Shown: piece after piece, positions 24,214 to 33,656 of the stretch
How the letters are laid out: each line of letters starts with the position of its first letter
How positions within the stretch are numbered: position 1 is the first letter of the stretch
Origin: Dyella_B sp035277725
Lineage (GTDB): Bacteria; Pseudomonadota; Gammaproteobacteria; Xanthomonadales; Rhodanobacteraceae
NCBI RefSeq assembly: GCF_035277725.1
Contig: NZ_DATEJY010000124.1
Span: 1-64,000 of the forward strand
Direction: 5' to 3'
Length of the DNA: 64,000 bases
Translations under genes and position numbers: made by a program
Notes under the pieces: model-generated
What the model saw: only the letters and a program-made list of their open reading frames with translations
What the model was told of the DNA's origin: nothing
Databases searched by the model: none

Positions 24214-26967
24214 GTGGATCTCAAGCTATCGGTCCTGTTGCAGACCCTGGATAAGGCGACCGCGCCGCTCAAGAAGGTGCAGGCGGCCAGCAAGGCCGCT
24301 GCCGAGCAACTCAAGAAAACGCGCGACACGCTGCACCAATTGGATGAGGTGCAGAAAAAAGCGGGCGACTTCCGCAAGCTGAAACAAGGCACGCGCGATA
24401 CCGCAGTGCGCATGAAGGATCTGCAGGCGCGCATCAATGCGGTGGCGCGCGAGATGCGCGAGACCGACAAGCCCACCGCCGCGCTGTCCCGCCAGTTCAA
24501 GCGGCTGACGGCGGAGGCGCGTGATCTCAAGACGCAGAAGGTCGAGCAGATTCGCACGCTGCAGCAGCTACGCGAAGGGCTCGCCGCGGCCGGTGTCGAT
24601 ACACGGCACCTCGGTGCGGCCGAAGCACGGCTGCGCACGCAATCAGCCGCCGCCACGCGCGTGATGGAACAGCAGACGGCCGCATTACGGGCGCAAGGCG
24701 TCCAGGCGCAACAACTCGTCGCGCTGCGCGAGCGCCTGGCGCGCGGCCAAGCGATGGGTGCGAACCTGTCGATCGCCGGCTATGCCGCCATGCAGACGGG
24801 CCGACACCTGGTGGACCAGGTGCAACCCGCGATCCACGAGGCGAAGATCTATCAAACGAACCTCGCGCAACTGCGCGCACAGGGCGTCAGTGACGCGGAC
24901 GTCGCGCAAGCGGAACGCTTCGTGCGGAGCGACACCACCCGCGGCAGCGCCGTCAACGACAAGCTGGAGATCCTCAAGGACGCGAATTCGATCTTCCGCG
25001 ACATGCACGAGGCCGTGCAGGTTGCACCGTCGCTGCTGAAAGCCAAGTACACCTTTGAATCGCTGATGGCCGAGCATGGCGATGGCAGTGGCCATGGCCA
25101 GGAGACGGTCAACCAGCTGATCGATGCGATCCGTACCGGTGAGCTGCGCAATGCCACCAAGACGCCGGAAGAGTTCCAGCATCTGCTGGACATGATGAGC
25201 CGCGCGTATGTCGGCTCGGGTGGCCTGGTGAAGCCCTCCGACTATCTGGAAACCATGAAGGTCGGTGGCGTCGCCGCCAAGCTGATGGACGAGAAGGCGC
25301 TGTTCTTCGGCGCCATGCACACCATCCAGGAAATGGGCGGCATGCGCGCCGGTACCGGCTTTGCGTCGGCGTATCAGAACTGGGCGGCGGGACGCAGCAC
25401 GCAGCAAACCGCCGAAGCGCTCGCGCAGCTCGGCCTGATCAACAAGGACGCCGTCAAATACGGCAAGAACGGCCACATCACCAAGATGTTGCCGGGGGCG
25501 CTCAAGAACCAGGCGCTCTACGAGAGCAACCCCTATCAGTACATGATGACCGAGGTCATCCCGCGGCTTAACCCGACGGGCAAGCTCACCGATGACCAGG
25601 TGGTAAGCAAGCTCAATGCGCTCTTCAGTGCGCGCAAAGGCGGCGATCTCTTCGCCGGCATGTTCATGCAGCGCGCGAACATCGAGAAGCAGCTGGCTGC
25701 CGCGGGCAAGTTTGCCAGCCTCGACGACGCATATCGCATGACCGGTGACACCGCCGCCGGTCAGGAAGCGGACCTCGACGCGGAGAAACGCAATCTGTAC
25801 CTCACGCTCGGCAAAGAGGTGCTGCCGCTGTACGTGGCCGGTTTGCGCAAGCTGGTCGTCGTGTTGAAGATACTGGCGGAGGGCGGGCAGAAACATCCGG
25901 TCATCGCCAAAGGCTTGGCGCTCATCGCGGGTGGTTTTGGCGTGCTGATGATGAGTGCTGGCGGCTTGATGGTGGTGCTGGGCGGATTGATCGGCCAGTT
26001 CGCGCTGCTGCGCTTTACGATGGGGCGCGTCCGGTTGGGATGGGCGGCACGCGGTGCGGCCGCCGCGGGCGGAGAAACCGCCGGTGCGGGCATGCTGGCA
26101 CGTCTGGGTGGACTCGCACGCAATGTCTTTCCGGCGATGGCAACTGGCGCGCGTGCAGCCATGCTGGCGATCACCGGAGTGAGCTGGCCGGTGCTAGCAC
26201 TGATCGCGGCCGTCGCAGCGCTGGGCATCGTCGTTTGGAAATACTGGCAGCCGATCAAGGCGTTCTTCGGCGGCATCGGTATGGGCCTGCGTGATGAACT
26301 GCTGCCGGCGTTGTTCGCGCTCGGTACGGCGCTCGCTCCGCTGAAACCCGCATGGGATGCCATCGCCGATGCATTGGGTGCGGTATGGCGTTGGCTCGTC
26401 GGGTTGTTTGAACCGCTCCAGGCGACGTCCGACCAATTGGCGGGCGCCACCGCACGCGGTGTTACTTTCGGCCGCGTGCTCGGCGCCGCACTGGCTGGTG
26501 TGGTCACGGCGATCACCTGGGCCGTACAGGCGTTCACGTGGCTCGGCACAACCATTGGTGAATGCATCGGCTGGATCACCGTGAATTGGAGCGGGATCAC
26601 CGAGGTCCTCAAACAGCCCTTCGCCACCGCCTTCCGCTGGATCAGCGACAAGATCGAGGGGTTGCTCGACAAGTGGCGCGCCCTGAAAGCCGCGCTCGGA
26701 CAAGACAAAGCCAGCGCCAGCAGCGACGCACGCACGTGGGACTGGAATGACGGCCAAGTGCCGCCACCGCGATTTGCGCTTGATAGCAGCCCCCCGCTCA
26801 AGGCGGCCAACGCGGGGAGCACCATCACCAACAGCTACGCGGTCACCGTGCATGCCGCGCCGGGCGCGGATGCGCACGCGACGGCACGCGCCGTCTCCGC
26901 CGAGCTGGATCGGCGCGAGCGCGCCAAGGCGGCGGCGCATCGCTCGCGCTTGAGTGATTCGGAGTAA
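24214..26967 (+). CDS. T: Tape measure protein T
   Basis: 917 residues, fixes tail length. The GTG start (24214) is supported by homology (VDLKLSVLLQTLDKATAPL). N-terminal ~180 residues are coiled coil rich in Ala/Gln/Lys; the middle carries a TP901-like segment (KQTAEALAQLGLINKD region); hydrophobic helices lie at about 570-600 and 645-680; C-terminus is Ala-rich. Similar in length and sequence to the 920-residue protein of prophage 2. Confidence 0.93.
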   Translation: MDLKLSVLLQTLDKATAPLKKVQAASKAAAEQLKKTRDTLHQLDEVQKKAGDFRKLKQGTRDTAVRMKDLQARINAVAREMRETDKPTAALSRQFKRLTAEARDLKTQKVEQIRTLQQLREGLAAAGVDTRHLGAAEARLRTQSAAATRVMEQQTAALRAQGVQAQQLVALRERLARGQAMGANLSIAGYAAMQTGRHLVDQVQPAIHEAKIYQTNLAQLRAQGVSDADVAQAERFVRSDTTRGSAVNDKLEILKDANSIFRDMHEAVQVAPSLLKAKYTFESLMAEHGDGSGHGQETVNQLIDAIRTGELRNATKTPEEFQHLLDMMSRAYVGSGGLVKPSDYLETMKVGGVAAKLMDEKALFFGAMHTIQEMGGMRAGTGFASAYQNWAAGRSTQQTAEALAQLGLINKDAVKYGKNGHITKMLPGALKNQALYESNPYQYMMTEVIPRLNPTGKLTDDQVVSKLNALFSARKGGDLFAGMFMQRANIEKQLAAAGKFASLDDAYRMTGDTAAGQEADLDAEKRNLYLTLGKEVLPLYVAGLRKLVVVLKILAEGGQKHPVIAKGLALIAGGFGVLMMSAGGLMVVLGGLIGQFALLRFTMGRVRLGWAARGAAAAGGETAGAGMLARLGGLARNVFPAMATGARAAMLAITGVSWPVLALIAAVAALGIVVWKYWQPIKAFFGGIGMGLRDELLPALFALGTALAPLKPAWDAIADALGAVWRWLVGLFEPLQATSDQLAGATARGVTFGRVLGAALAGVVTAITWAVQAFTWLGTTIGECIGWITVNWSGITEVLKQPFATAFRWISDKIEGLLDKWRALKAALGQDKASASSDARTWDWNDGQVPPPRFALDSSPPLKAANAGSTITNSYAVTVHAAPGADAHATARAVSAELDRRERAKAAAHRSRLSDSE

Positions 26968-26970
26968 TAC

Positions 26971-27429
26971 ATGCTGATGGCACTGGGCCAATTTGTGTTT
27001 CAACTGCCGGATCTCGCGTATCACGAGCTGCGCCGCTCGACCGCGTGGCGACATCCCGGCAACAGCCGCGTGGGTGCGCGCGAGGCACGGCAATATGTCG
27101 GGCCGGGCGAAGATACGATCACCTTGAGCGGCGTGTTGGTACCGGAGATCGCCGGCAAACGGTTGAGCCTCACCACGCTGCGCACCATGGCCGACACCGG
27201 TGATGCCTACGCATTGGTGGATGGCACCGGCAATGTGTTGGGCGCCTGGGTCATCGATCACCTGCAGGAAGGGGCCACGTATTTCACGCCGGACGGCGTA
27301 CCGCGGCGGACGGAATTTACGATCTCGCTGGCCCGCACGGATGACGGGCGCGTGCAGAGTGCGCCACCGGGTCACGACAACCTTACCGGTACCGTCAATA
27401 ACGGCAGTGCGATGCAGGGTTATGCATGA
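26971..27429 (+). CDS. U: Tail protein U
   Basis: 152 residues, P2 gpU family, needed for tail tip assembly. MLMALGQFVFQLPDLAYHELRRSTAWRHPGNSRVG and YVGPGEDTITLSGVLVPEIAG are typical. Follows T by 3 bp and overlaps D by 4 bp. Confidence 0.93.
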   Translation: MLMALGQFVFQLPDLAYHELRRSTAWRHPGNSRVGAREARQYVGPGEDTITLSGVLVPEIAGKRLSLTTLRTMADTGDAYALVDGTGNVLGAWVIDHLQEGATYFTPDGVPRRTEFTISLARTDDGRVQSAPPGHDNLTGTVNNGSAMQGYA

Positions 27430-28445
27430 GCAGCAGCAACCCGAAGCCGCGGTGGAAGGTCACGCTCGACGGTCGCGATCTGACGTCAACGCTTGCGCCA
27501 CGTCTGATCTCGCTCACCATCAGTGCTTGCCGGCAGTACAGCGCCGACCAGCTCGATATCGCACTCAGCGATCATGATGGGCAACTCGCGCTGCCGCCGA
27601 AGACCGCCACACTGCAGGTGTGGCTGGGTTGGGATGACACCGGGCTCACCGACATGGGCACGTTTGCGATCGACGAGCTGGAACATACCGGTGCGCCCGA
27701 TCAGCTCATCCTGCGCGGGCGCAGTGCGCACCTGCGTGGCAATCTGCGTGAGCAGCGCGAGCAGAGTTATATCGATACGACACTCGGCGCGATCATCAAC
27801 CAGCTAGCAGGGCGCAATGGGCTCACCTCGCGCTGTCATCCGAGTCTTGCCGATGCAGTGGTTGATCATATCGAGCAGACCAACGAAAGCGATATCAACT
27901 TTCTGACACGGCTAGGCAAGCACTACGATGCAGTGGCCACCATCAAAGCGGGGGTGCTGATCTTCTGCCCGATCGGCGAAGGTACCACCGCGACCGGCAA
28001 GCCGCTGCCCAGCGTGACGTTGGTGCGTGCCGATGGTGACCAGCATCGCTATCACGCGGCGGATCGTGATGCGTACGGGGGCATTCGTGCGCTATACGAC
28101 GATGTGAACACCGGCAAGACCGAAGCGGTCCTGGTCGGTACTGACGACAGCCAAGGTGTGAAAACGTTGCGTACCATCTACGCGAGCAAGAGCAATGCAC
28201 TACGCGCCGCGCGTAGTGAATATTGTCGACTGCTGCGCGGTATTGTGACGTTCAACTACACGCTTGCGCGCGGGCGCCCGGATATCTCTCCCGAGATGCA
28301 CGCGCACGTGCGCGGGTTCAAGCCTGATATCAATGCGACCGATTGGATTGTCGTGCGTGCAGAGCACTCGCTGGATGGGCAAGGCTTCGTAACGCGGCTA
28401 GAGCTAGAACATCGCACTGACGACGTGCTTCCGGAGCAGCATTAA
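27426..28445 (+). CDS. D: Late control protein D (tail hub)
   Basis: 339 residues, standard for P2 gpD, the tail hub protein, T4 gp27-like fold. Family marks: WKVTLDGRDLT, ISACRQYSADQLDIALSDHDG, NESDINFLTRLGKHYDAVATIKAGVLIF, ARSEYCRLLRG and LELEHRTDD at the end. Last gene of the rightward late block; the next gene is convergent. Confidence 0.93.
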   Translation: MSSSNPKPRWKVTLDGRDLTSTLAPRLISLTISACRQYSADQLDIALSDHDGQLALPPKTATLQVWLGWDDTGLTDMGTFAIDELEHTGAPDQLILRGRSAHLRGNLREQREQSYIDTTLGAIINQLAGRNGLTSRCHPSLADAVVDHIEQTNESDINFLTRLGKHYDAVATIKAGVLIFCPIGEGTTATGKPLPSVTLVRADGDQHRYHAADRDAYGGIRALYDDVNTGKTEAVLVGTDDSQGVKTLRTIYASKSNALRAARSEYCRLLRGIVTFNYTLARGRPDISPEMHAHVRGFKPDINATDWIVVRAEHSLDGQGFVTRLELEHRTDDVLPEQH

Positions 28446-28464
28446 CTCTAATCGCAACCCATCG

Positions 28465-28929
28465 CTAGATGGCTGTTTTTATGACGTCCAAAAGGTCATC
28501 TTGCACCTTTTCTTTGGTCAGCTCTTCCAGGGTGATATCGCCTGCCTTCGATGCCTGCGTCCCTCCCCCATAAATACGCACGTTCTTGGTCAATTCCACT
28601 TTGTCGTGATTCCAAACGACTCGATAGAATGGATTGCTATACCCGCGCCCTCTTTCATCCAAAACCATCTCGAATTCGATCGCAGGGTAGCTGCTGTTGA
28701 ACAGTACGTAGTTGGAACAGTCGATCTCGAACTGGATATTTTTCCCGACAAGCCATCGCCCCACTTCCTCCATGGCAGGTCGAACCACGTCGTCTCGGAG
28801 TTCGAGAAAACGCTTCTCTGCGGCGTTGGCCTTTCGAATGTTTTCTTCTACGCGGCTACTGTATTTCTGTCGCTCGGCGTCCCTTTCTGCCAGAAGTGCA
28901 TCCAGCCGGCTGCTGATATCTCCGCTCAT
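28465..28929 (-). CDS. Hypothetical protein with N-terminal coiled coil
   Basis: 154 residues from ATG 28929, chosen because GAGGGATCAA precedes it; an upstream start at 28950 is possible. Residues ~5-45 are charged coiled coil (RLDALLAERDAERQKYSSRVEENIRKA). The rest is a mixed domain with aromatic residues (YVLFNSSYPAIEFEMV, YRVVWNHDKVEL). No family recognised. It is AT-richer than D and sits alone between D and the repressor, where lysogenic-conversion genes are common. Confidence 0.6.
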   Translation of the reverse strand: MSGDISSRLDALLAERDAERQKYSSRVEENIRKANAAEKRFLELRDDVVRPAMEEVGRWLVGKNIQFEIDCSNYVLFNSSYPAIEFEMVLDERGRGYSNPFYRVVWNHDKVELTKNVRIYGGGTQASKAGDITLEELTKEKVQDDLLDVIKTAI

Positions 28930-29059
28930 TTGATCCCTCGCACGTGTCATCCGCTCGACGGCCGCGTCACACGCGACCCTGCATGGCTATTGGAGTAGTC
29001 GGCGGGCGCGGTGCTTACTTAAGCCTGGCGGGGAAGTGAGTGCGAAAAAATGTGACGGA

Positions 29060-29494
29060 TTACGTTTTATGGCGCGATGCTACCCAATCGGCATATTCGG
29101 GTACCGCACGAGCAAGCTGCATTTCCAGCCACGCCTTTTCGTCTTCGTTATGCGTACCCATCCAGTGCGACAGGAATCCCCCGATGCGATGCATCCGAGG
29201 ATCACTGCTGCCGCTTTCGGTGATCGTGGCGGAGGTCGCTTCCCCATGCATCGCTCCGGTCCCCAGCAGTAGCCAATCCAGGCTGACGCCCTTGCGCTTT
29301 GCAAGAATCATGCATTCCTCGTAGGGCACCTTGTTCCGCGTCCGCCAGCCGCTGACCGTGCTGGTGCCGTAGCCAAAATACTGCCCTAACGCGATATCCG
29401 TTCGTACCCCGACCACTTCCTGCATCCGGTCGATGATCGGTGCTGCTTCAAATTCGGCCACGTGCCTCTCCCTCGTTTTGCGTAATTCCTGCAT
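29060..29494 (-). CDS. CI-like prophage repressor
   Basis: 144 residues. N-terminal helix-turn-helix of the Bac_CI_repr type (DRMQEVVGVRTDIALGQYFGYGTSTVSGWRTRNKVPYEECMILA, residues ~22-66). The C-terminal part lacks a LexA-type Ser/Lys protease core, so it is unlikely to self-cleave. Divergent from the early genes with a palindromic operator region at 29502-29523 directly upstream. Expected to maintain lysogeny. Confidence 0.8.
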   Translation of the reverse strand: MQELRKTRERHVAEFEAAPIIDRMQEVVGVRTDIALGQYFGYGTSTVSGWRTRNKVPYEECMILAKRKGVSLDWLLLGTGAMHGEATSATITESGSSDPRMHRIGGFLSHWMGTHNEDEKAWLEMQLARAVPEYADWVASRHKT

Positions 29495-29501
29495 ATCTCA
29501 T

Positions 29502-29523
29502 ATTGCAATAACGCAATTTGCGT
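29502..29523. promoter_or_regulatory. Operator between repressor and early genes
   Basis: Two overlapping dyads: ATTGC-N6-GCAAT (29502-29517) and ACGCAA-T-TTGCGT (29511-29523), the second a perfect 6-bp inverted repeat with one central base. Another TTGCGT occurs at 29478-29483 within the repressor start. The position between divergent genes fits a CI/Cro-type operator. Confidence 0.6.
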
Positions 29524-29565
29524 GTATTCTTCGGATTGTGTGACACATCGAGGCCATCGTACCCC

Positions 29566-29811
29566 ATGCCGAGCATGCGTAAATCCCCCGTCCGCTATTC
29601 CCCGCGAGGGGTCACCAAAAAGGTCATTGCCCTGCGCCTGCTCGCCCCCGAGCACGCCCGGCATGATGCGTTGGTTCGCCAAAACGATTGCTCCAGCGCC
29701 GCCTTTGCCCGCCAGATGTACCTGCGCGGCCTGGCAAGCTATGAAGCCTCCGCCGCCGTGCCGCCCGGTGCGCGCTGCATGAATAAGGCCGTCGGAGTGA
29801 ATCGCGCATGA
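29566..29811 (+). CDS. Small basic early protein
   Basis: 81 residues from ATG 29566 (alternative ATG at 29575). Very basic N-terminus (MRKSPVRYSPRGVTKK), then an amphipathic helix region (ALRLLAPEHARHDALVRQ). First gene rightward from the operator, in the place of a Cox/Cro-type regulator, but no helix-turn-helix is obvious. Overlaps the Ogr-like gene by 4 bp. Confidence 0.55.
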   Translation: MPSMRKSPVRYSPRGVTKKVIALRLLAPEHARHDALVRQNDCSSAAFARQMYLRGLASYEASAAVPPGARCMNKAVGVNRA

Positions 29812-30095
29812 GCCGCCACCCGACCGGTTCAGCTTCCGCACGGCGCGAGAGTCGCTTCAGGGTGAAGTGCCCGCACTGCCTGAGCTTCGCCCGCGCGCGC
29901 AGCAGCGACCTCCTGACGCCCACGTACCGCGAGGTGCGCTTCGAGTGCCAGAACGATGCCTGCGGGCATATCTGGGTAGCCGGGCTGGAAGCCCTGCGCA
30001 CCTTGTGCCCGAGCGACATCCCCAATCCCGCCATTGCCATTCCGCTCGCCACCGGGCAAGCGCACCGCAGCGAGCCGGCCACCCCGGCCGGCTGA
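29808..30095 (+). CDS. ogr: Ogr/Delta-like late transcription activator
   Basis: 95 residues. A zinc finger C21-PH-C24 ... C47-x4-C52-GH is typical of Ogr/Delta, which binds late-promoter dyads and recruits RNA polymerase. The gene is in the early operon and not after D as in P2. Its likely targets are the three GTACC-N8-GGTAC dyads of this prophage. Confidence 0.8.
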   Translation: MSRHPTGSASARRESRFRVKCPHCLSFARARSSDLLTPTYREVRFECQNDACGHIWVAGLEALRTLCPSDIPNPAIAIPLATGQAHRSEPATPAG

Positions 30096-30125
30096 TTCGT
30101 TCCCACAACCCGGAGAGACTTCACC

Positions 30126-30467
30126 ATGTCGCAGACGACCCTGCACGAGGTGGCCATCGGCTACCTGCTCGCCCACCAGGCCGAACATCTCACCCACGAC
30201 CGCCACCACCTGATCGGACGCTGCGCGCAGCATTTGCAGGAACACGGCGCCACCACGGAACGCGCCCATATCGTCGCGTTGCAAGCACTGGGCGAGGTGG
30301 ATACGCGAGCCACCAAGGCCCACGTGGAGCTGACGCACTGCACGAGCTTTGCCGTCTTCGTCGTCGATCCCGTGACGCGCGCGCGCATCGCCTTTACCGC
30401 CGCCGATCTCATCCGTCTCGCGCGTGAGCATGCAGCGCGCCACGAGGCGATGGCGACCACGCACTGA
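30126..30467 (+). CDS. Hypothetical early protein
   Basis: 113 residues, helical and His-rich (HQAEHLTHDRHHLIGRCAQHLQEH). No family recognised. GGAGAGACTTCACC precedes the ATG. Part of the early operon ogr-to-primase. Confidence 0.6.
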   Translation: MSQTTLHEVAIGYLLAHQAEHLTHDRHHLIGRCAQHLQEHGATTERAHIVALQALGEVDTRATKAHVELTHCTSFAVFVVDPVTRARIAFTAADLIRLAREHAARHEAMATTH

Positions 30468-30479
30468 CGGGACACGCGC

Positions 30480-30725
30480 ATGCACAGTCAACTTGTTCCT
30501 GCTCTGGCCAGCCACACCACCGTTGCGCTCACCGATGGCCAGCTCGATGTCACCACCAGCGCCTTCGCGGGTACACGGCATCCTGTCGCGTTGCACGCTG
30601 GTCCCGCCGGCATCTACCTGTCCCTCGACCAAGCCATCGAGGTGGGAAGCGCGCTGATCGCGGCGGCTCACCACTATCGCGCCGTTATGGCGCAACGGGA
30701 TGCGGCGCCGGAGGCCGCGCCGTGA
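30480..30725 (+). CDS. Hypothetical early protein
   Basis: 81 residues: a beta-rich first half (TTVALTDGQLDVTTS) and a C-terminal helix (LDQAIEVGSALIAAAHHYRAVM). Not recognised. Overlaps the AlpA gene by 4 bp, so translationally coupled. Confidence 0.6.
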   Translation: MHSQLVPALASHTTVALTDGQLDVTTSAFAGTRHPVALHAGPAGIYLSLDQAIEVGSALIAAAHHYRAVMAQRDAAPEAAP

Positions 30726-30943
30726 ATGCCGTCGAACATGACGCGGTGCCGGCATTGGCACCGCGTGACTGCATTCTTCGCCTGCCTGTGGTGTGCGCAC
30801 GCACAGGGCTGTCCGCGGCCACGGTGTACCGGCGCATCGCCGCCGGTCACTTTCCCCGCGCCGTCAGCCTGGGCGGCAAGGCGGTGGGATGGCGCGAGAG
30901 CGCCATCAACGCCTGGATCGCGGCGCGTGGCGGCGACACATGA
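30722..30943 (+). CDS. AlpA-like regulator/excisionase
   Basis: 73 residues, AlpA family: a winged-helix DNA-binding fold with RLPVVCARTGLSAATVYRRIAAGHFPRAVSLGGKAVGWRESAINAWI. AlpA-type proteins regulate integrase or act as excisionase in P4-like elements. Here it likely helps the 34115-35356 integrase. ATGA overlap with the primase gene. Confidence 0.8.
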   Translation: MNAVEHDAVPALAPRDCILRLPVVCARTGLSAATVYRRIAAGHFPRAVSLGGKAVGWRESAINAWIAARGGDT

Positions 30944-33627
30944 ACACATCCCTGCATCAGGACATCACGCAACGCCTGCTCAGGGATTACGCGTTCAAGG
31001 ACAAGGAAGGCAAGTGGCTGCAGGAAGGGCGCTGTCCCCACTGCGACAAGAAAGAGCTCTACACGAATGCGCACAGCCCGTGGGTGGTGCGCTGTGGCCG
31101 CGAGAACAAGTGCGGGTGGGAAGGTCACGTCAAAGATCTCTATGCCGATCTCTTTGAAAGCTGGTCAGAGCGCTTCGTGGTCTCCGAGACCAACCCGCAC
31201 GCGGCGGCGGACGCCTACCTCACCCACGCGCGTGGTTTTGATATCGCGCGCTTGCGCGGTTGCTACACGCAGGAGAGCTATGTCGATCGCGAGCTGGATG
31301 CCAGCACGGCTACGGTGCGGTTTCCGTTGCCCGGCGGCGGATACTGGGAACGGTTGATCGATCAACCACAGCGATTCGGCAAGAAGAAGGCCCGCTTCAA
31401 CTTCGGCAGCCAGCATGCCGGCCACTGGTGGGCACCGCCAGGCTTGGATTTGTCGACGGTCGACGAGGTCTGGATCGTCGAGGGCGTCTTTGATGCCATC
31501 GCGCTGTGGTTGCACGGCATCCCGGCGGTGGCGGCGCTCAGCTGCAACAACTACCCGCATCATGCGTTGGAGAAACTCACCACGCTGCGCGCGGGACACC
31601 GGCCGACGTTGGTGTGGGCGCTGGATACCGATGGCACCGATAACGACGGTGCTGGGCAGCGCTACATTCGCAAGTGGGTAAAGCAGGCACGCCAGCAAGG
31701 CTGGGATTGCAAGGCCGCGCAGATCCGACAGAACGGCCGCGACAAAATCGACTGGAACGACCTGCATCAGCGCGACCGGCTCAGCCCTGCGCACCTCAAA
31801 GACTACCTGCACGAAGGCGCGCTGCTGATCGCGCGCACGCCAAGCGAAAAAGCCCTGTTGATCTACAGCCGGGCGAACAAGGCGGAGTTTCCCTTCGAGT
31901 ATGGCAACCGCCTGTGGTGGTTCAAGCTGGACCTCGCCAAAGTCGCCAAGGCGCGCGAAGCGCTCGAAGATAAAGACCATGGCCTGAGCGACGACGAGCT
32001 CAAAGACGCCGCACTGCAGGAATGCAACGCCGTCACGCCGATCAGCACCTGTTACCCGCGCGCGCTGTACTTCCAGCGCAACGATGTCACGGATGAGAGC
32101 TGGTATTACTTCCGCGTCAGCCTGCCCGACGACCGGCCGGCGGTGAAGAACACCTTTATCGGTGCGCAGGTCACGGCGGCGAGCGAGTTTGGTAAACGGC
32201 TGGCCAGCATCTGTCCCGGCGGGCTGTTCACCGGTAATACGCAGCAGTTGCTGCGCCTGATGGAAGACCAGCTCGGCACCATCAAGACCGTGGAAACCAT
32301 CGACTTCATCGGCTACAGCAAAGAACACGCGACCTATGTGCTGGGCGATGTCGCGGTCAAGGACGGCGTGCTGTATGAATTAAACAGCGAGGATTACTTC
32401 GAGATCGGCAAGCTCAACATCAAGAGCCTGCTGCACTCGATGAAGCTGGACATCAACACGAACCGCGCCGATTACACCGACGCCTGGTTCGGCCATCTGT
32501 GGACGGCCTTTGGTGTGAAGGGCCTGGTTACGCTCGCGTTTTGGTTGGGCAGCCTGTTTGCCGAGCAGATCCGCGCACGCGACAAAAGCTTTCCTTTTCT
32601 CGAAGTCATCGGCGAGGCCGGCGCCGGCAAAACCACGCTGCTGGAGTTTCTGTGGAAGCTGCTGGGTCGTGACCATGAAGGTATTGACCCCACCAAGAGC
32701 ACCCTGGCAGGCCGCACGCGCACCTTCGGCCAGGTCGGCAATCTGCCGATCGTGATGATCGAAGCCGATCGCTCCAACGGTTCGGACAAACTGCACGCCA
32801 AGCAATTTGATTGGGACGAGTTGAAGCCGCTCTACAACGGACGCATTGGCCGTGCCCGCGGCCTCAAGAGCGCCGGTAATGAAACCTACGAGCCACCGTT
32901 TCGTGGCACGGTCGTCATCAGCCAGAACGCCGTGGTCGATGCCAGCGAGGCGATCCTGCAGCGCATCGTGCATCTGACGTTCGACAAGAGCGGTCACACG
33001 CCCGAAGGCAGCGTGGCCGGCAAGGCGTTGGAAAACTGGCCGGCGGACCAGGTGAGCGGCTTTGTCCTGGCGGCGGTCCGGCGTGAAAAGAAGATCCTCG
33101 CCACCATGGCGGAGTTCGCGCCGGGCTACGAAGCCATGCTTAAAGCCCATCCGAATTTGAAGAGCATGCGTATCTGCAAGAACCACGCGCAGATCATGGC
33201 GCTGGTGGATGCGCTCGAGCACGTCGTACCGATCACGGTCGAGCAGAAGCGCGCGGCGTTCGACCTGCTCACGCAGATGGCGGTGGATCGACAGAAGGCG
33301 ATCAACGCGGATCATCCCGTCGTGCAGGAATTTTGGGAGTTGTTCGATCACCTCAACGACACGGACCAGGGCGAGAAGCTCAATCACAGTCGCGATGATG
33401 ATTTGATTGCCGTGAGCCTGCCGGAGTTTCAGAGCCGCGCTACACAATTTGGGTTAAAGGCTCCCTCATACGGTGAACTTAAGCGCTTATTGCCGGAAAG
33501 CCGGGCGCGAAAATTTATCGCTTATCGCACGGTGAATAGCGCCATCCGTATCGTGGAAGGTCGCGGCGTGTCGGTGAAGTGCTGGGTGTTTCGTCGCGAT
33601 CGTGCACCATCGACGATGCACGATTGA
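30940..33627 (+). CDS. Primase-helicase replication protein
   Basis: 895 residues. An N-terminal zinc finger (C32, C35, C52, C58) is followed by a Toprim-like segment (WIVEGVFDAIAL, ~177-188, and WALDTDG) and a helicase domain with Walker A GEAGAGKTT (~558-566). Residues ~791-887 form a distinct C-terminal domain (HPVVQEFWELFDHL to KCWVF) that recurs in the KilA-N protein at 38598-39485. ATG 30940 overlaps the AlpA stop; an in-frame upstream extension to 30793 merely shadows AlpA. Replaces P2 gpA; would initiate phage DNA replication. Palindromes at its 3' end may be its target. Confidence 0.88.
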   Translation: MNTSLHQDITQRLLRDYAFKDKEGKWLQEGRCPHCDKKELYTNAHSPWVVRCGRENKCGWEGHVKDLYADLFESWSERFVVSETNPHAAADAYLTHARGFDIARLRGCYTQESYVDRELDASTATVRFPLPGGGYWERLIDQPQRFGKKKARFNFGSQHAGHWWAPPGLDLSTVDEVWIVEGVFDAIALWLHGIPAVAALSCNNYPHHALEKLTTLRAGHRPTLVWALDTDGTDNDGAGQRYIRKWVKQARQQGWDCKAAQIRQNGRDKIDWNDLHQRDRLSPAHLKDYLHEGALLIARTPSEKALLIYSRANKAEFPFEYGNRLWWFKLDLAKVAKAREALEDKDHGLSDDELKDAALQECNAVTPISTCYPRALYFQRNDVTDESWYYFRVSLPDDRPAVKNTFIGAQVTAASEFGKRLASICPGGLFTGNTQQLLRLMEDQLGTIKTVETIDFIGYSKEHATYVLGDVAVKDGVLYELNSEDYFEIGKLNIKSLLHSMKLDINTNRADYTDAWFGHLWTAFGVKGLVTLAFWLGSLFAEQIRARDKSFPFLEVIGEAGAGKTTLLEFLWKLLGRDHEGIDPTKSTLAGRTRTFGQVGNLPIVMIEADRSNGSDKLHAKQFDWDELKPLYNGRIGRARGLKSAGNETYEPPFRGTVVISQNAVVDASEAILQRIVHLTFDKSGHTPEGSVAGKALENWPADQVSGFVLAAVRREKKILATMAEFAPGYEAMLKAHPNLKSMRICKNHAQIMALVDALEHVVPITVEQKRAAFDLLTQMAVDRQKAINADHPVVQEFWELFDHLNDTDQGEKLNHSRDDDLIAVSLPEFQSRATQFGLKAPSYGELKRLLPESRARKFIAYRTVNSAIRIVEGRGVSVKCWVFRRDRAPSTMHD

Positions 33628-33644
33628 TCGATATCGTGCACGAT
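33599..33644. repeat. ATCGTGCA inverted-repeat cluster
   Basis: ATCGTGCA (33599-33606) and TGCACGAT (33617-33624) form an 8-bp dyad over the primase stop codon; a 12-bp palindrome ATCGTGCACGAT follows at 33633-33644. That gives four copies of the octamer half-site in 46 bp. Could be an operator, a terminator stem or part of an origin. No T tract follows. Confidence 0.6.
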
Positions 33645-33656
33645 CGAGCATGAGTC

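Noticed and set aside
30793..30939. 49-codon N-terminal extension of the primase
   Set aside because: Lies over the AlpA gene in another frame and is Arg-rich; the ATG at 30940 overlaps the AlpA stop and is followed by the zinc finger.
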